This document shows positions 5,257 to 6,571 of a DNA stretch of 6,571 nt, piece after piece. The notes beneath the pieces were generated by a model. The model saw nothing but the letters and a program-made list of their open reading frames with translations, ran no database searches and was not told the DNA's origin. The first letter of the stretch is position 1; every line of letters starts with the position of its first letter. Position numbers and translations under genes: made by a program. Source of the DNA: Candidatus Colimorpha enterica (GTDB lineage: Bacteria > Bacillota > Clostridia > Oscillospirales > CAG-272); assembly GCA_000433515.1 (NCBI GenBank), contig FR891150.1:18681-25251 (forward strand), given 5' to 3'.

Positions 5257-5308
5257 ATTCGTCACGCTTCACAATTTTAGGAGGTTGTTTTTGTGCAGTG
5301 TGACGAAT
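5257..5308. repeat. Long imperfect dyad upstream of a promoter, module copy 2
   Basis: Arms 5257-5274 (ATTCGTCACGCTTCACAA) and 5291-5308 match as an inverted repeat at 16 of 18 positions around a 16-nt spacer. It lies 22 nt upstream of the -35 and 16 nt after the stop of the 388-aa gene. On the minus strand it is followed by ATATTTCTTT, so it may also end transcription of the 388-aa gene. Shared half-site with copy 1: TTCGTCAC-n-CTG-n-ACAA (approximate). Confidence 0.78.
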
Positions 5309-5324
5309 ACGAAGAGATTAAGAT

Positions 5325-6491
5325 TTATCCCACGTCGATCTTTGTTACATACGGTACGGAGTTTTTCAGCTCGTTCGCGAATTTTTTGATCTCACCGGAC
5401 GACGAAAATGTGAATTCCACATCGAGTGCAACCGCATTGTCGCCGATCTCGCTGATTTTATAGTATTCGGTTACAACCAGCTCACGGCAGTCATATCTGC
5501 GTATGGCATCAGTAATATCGTCGAATGTGGTATCGGTCACATTTTCTGAAAACCTGATTTTATACAGGATGTGGGGAAAGCGCTCACAGCCCGCCTTGTC
5601 GTATGAAATCCTGATTTTCCTGTCGCCGCGCCTTTCCTCGCTGTCTTTCAGCCTTACCATGCGGGCGTCGGTTTGGTTGTTAAAATCAATCACCTCAGAC
5701 AGATATGAGCGGACATCTTCTATCCATGCGTTTGCGTCATATATTTTTTCAAGGAAATCCTCATATTGTCCCGTTCCGTAGCAATGAGGGGACTGATTGA
5801 AACTTTCATATTCCTTTCTGATCTCTTCAGGAAGCCTGTCATATGGAGGGAATGACTGCGGAACGCTGTCGCATATTTCAAACACAACATTTTCGGTGTC
5901 ATCATCGACGGGTGTGCTTCCAATCCTGTCAGGGGTATTGAAGTCAAATTGTCGGTCAGCTCTCACCGTGTCGTGGCACTTTACCCATATCGGACTAATC
6001 GTTCTTTTGTCCCCGAAATGAGCTTTTTTTGTCGGCAGCCACAGATTTCTGATGAACAAGTGAACAACAAAGTATGTGTACAGAATGCCGTCATGTTCTT
6101 CCGTCAGCTGAAATGTGTCGTCGGTTCTGTATGTTGTGCTTGCGAGAGTCGCTTTGATGCACGGAACTATTCCGCGTATTTTGTGAATGCCGCGGATTCC
6201 GGTTCTCGCTTCGATTTCTCTTGTCAGATAAACGGCAAGAGCGGCGGCAAATCCCGGCCCGAGAGAAAGCGGATAGCCTATCGCGCTGATCTGAAGCCTG
6301 TCCGGTTTCGGCAGTGCTTCAATCTCCTTTGTGACTCTGAAAAACTTTGAACTTGACGTATCCATTGAATATGTGGCAAGGGAGCTTTGTGATGTTGGGT
6401 CATACAAGGATATTTCGTTTTTGTATTTCTTTGTGAGCTGTCTGGAGTATTGTATCATGTTTTTGACACTGTTCCGGTCATTGTAGATCAT
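5325..6491 (-). CDS. Hypothetical protein, 388 aa, paralogue of the 353-aa protein
   Basis: It starts at ATG 6491 with a G-rich ribosome site (GGGGGG) 7 nt upstream, and ends at TAA 5325-5327. It shares the core FEICDSVPQSFPPYDRLPEE (204-223) with its neighbour, the upstream LAVYLTREIEARTGIRGIHK (85-104) that aligns with the neighbour's helix before GYKDIH, a W-x-EDVRSYL-type helix after the core (256-264), and the alpha/beta C-terminal domain ending KIDVG. The N-terminal 75 residues and the basic linker differ. No signal peptide or membrane segment. One soft hydrophobic helix lies at 72-90. Overall identity to the 353-aa protein is low, so the duplication is old or under diversifying change, while their leaders remain almost identical. 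Family unknown to me. Confidence 0.88.
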   Translation of the reverse strand: MIYNDRNSVKNMIQYSRQLTKKYKNEISLYDPTSQSSLATYSMDTSSSKFFRVTKEIEALPKPDRLQISAIGYPLSLGPGFAAALAVYLTREIEARTGIRGIHKIRGIVPCIKATLASTTYRTDDTFQLTEEHDGILYTYFVVHLFIRNLWLPTKKAHFGDKRTISPIWVKCHDTVRADRQFDFNTPDRIGSTPVDDDTENVVFEICDSVPQSFPPYDRLPEEIRKEYESFNQSPHCYGTGQYEDFLEKIYDANAWIEDVRSYLSEVIDFNNQTDARMVRLKDSEERRGDRKIRISYDKAGCERFPHILYKIRFSENVTDTTFDDITDAIRRYDCRELVVTEYYKISEIGDNAVALDVEFTFSSSGEIKKFANELKNSVPYVTKIDVG

Positions 6492-6571
6492 GAATCAGCC
6501 CCCCATATTTGCGATTGCGTTGATTTGATAACTGCCCGACTGCCGATGAACAGCAACCGGTGTCGGTATTC
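6478..6571 (-). CDS. Short leader ORF, module copy 3 (partial at window edge)
   Basis: The minus-strand frame enters at the right edge as NTDTGCCSSAVGQLSNQRNR and ends at a TGA at 6478-6480, overlapping the start of the 388-aa gene by 14 nt. The first 32 nt or so (6540-6571) are almost the same as 5134-5165 in the copy-2 leader, including the ACCG-ACAC-CGGT hairpin; after that the two leaders differ completely. The promoter and dyad of this copy should lie just outside the window. The overlap with the next gene suggests translational coupling. Confidence 0.5.
   Translation of the reverse strand, partial: NTDTGCCSSAVGQLSNQRNRKYGGLIHDLQ

Noticed and set aside
4887..5303. A 138-codon plus-strand frame across the 353-aa gene start, leader and dyad
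   Set aside because: It covers the complement of the conserved promoter and leader module and has no ribosome site; the minus-strand signals explain the sequence better.
5949..6350. A 133-codon plus-strand frame opposite the 388-aa gene
   Set aside because: It is antisense to a paralogue whose protein is clearly conserved with its neighbour, and its own product has no recognisable features.

Overview
The window looks like a piece of a low-to-mid GC Gram-positive genome, probably a gut clostridium of the Oscillospiraceae/Ruminococcaceae type. That is inferred from consensus TTGACA/TATAAT-type promoters with 17-nt spacers, strong GGAGG ribosome binding sites, a lipoprotein signal peptide, and an ECF-like sigma factor next to a BamE-like protein. 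No gene gives a species-level identity. Almost everything is on the minus strand, apart from a partial gene at the left edge and one short reading frame near 1.6 kb.

Left part (1-1430): the 3' end of an unrecognised plus-strand gene and a minus-strand pair (an ECF-type sigma factor at 733-1335, then a small BamE/SmpA-like protein at 296-709) converge on a shared hairpin terminator at 248-288. The sigma gene has a near-consensus promoter at 1399-1427. The BamE-like reading frame stays open back into the end of the sigma gene across an A5 tract.

Middle (1460-3960): a dyad-promoter-short-ORF module faces right at 1462-1688. Convergent with it is a lipoprotein gene that reads as broken by a frameshift at a GGGG run (1863-1866). 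Upstream of the lipoprotein come a 52-codon ORF with a CPEC motif, a 136-bp repeat copy, a 226-aa protein of unknown function, an overlapping 98-aa Ala/Gly-rich hydrophobic protein, and a second copy of the 136-bp repeat. Each repeat copy begins just after the stop codon of the gene above it. Each carries a GC-rich hairpin followed by a decayed piece of a ricin-type beta-trefoil lectin.

Right part (3968-6571): two divergent paralogues of an unrecognised family (353 and 388 aa). Each is preceded by a short leader ORF sharing the residues RNTDTGCCSS. The 353-aa gene has the same dyad-promoter module as the one at 1.46-1.58 kb, inverted relative to it; the 388-aa gene shows only the end of its leader before the window ends.

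Taken together, the right two-thirds looks like an accessory region built from recurring modules: a dyad plus promoter plus short leader ORF, variable hypothetical genes, and a 3' hairpin/lectin-remnant repeat. The sequence does not reveal the biochemical job of the cargo proteins. The shared regulatory module on otherwise different genes is the strongest sign that they form one system.
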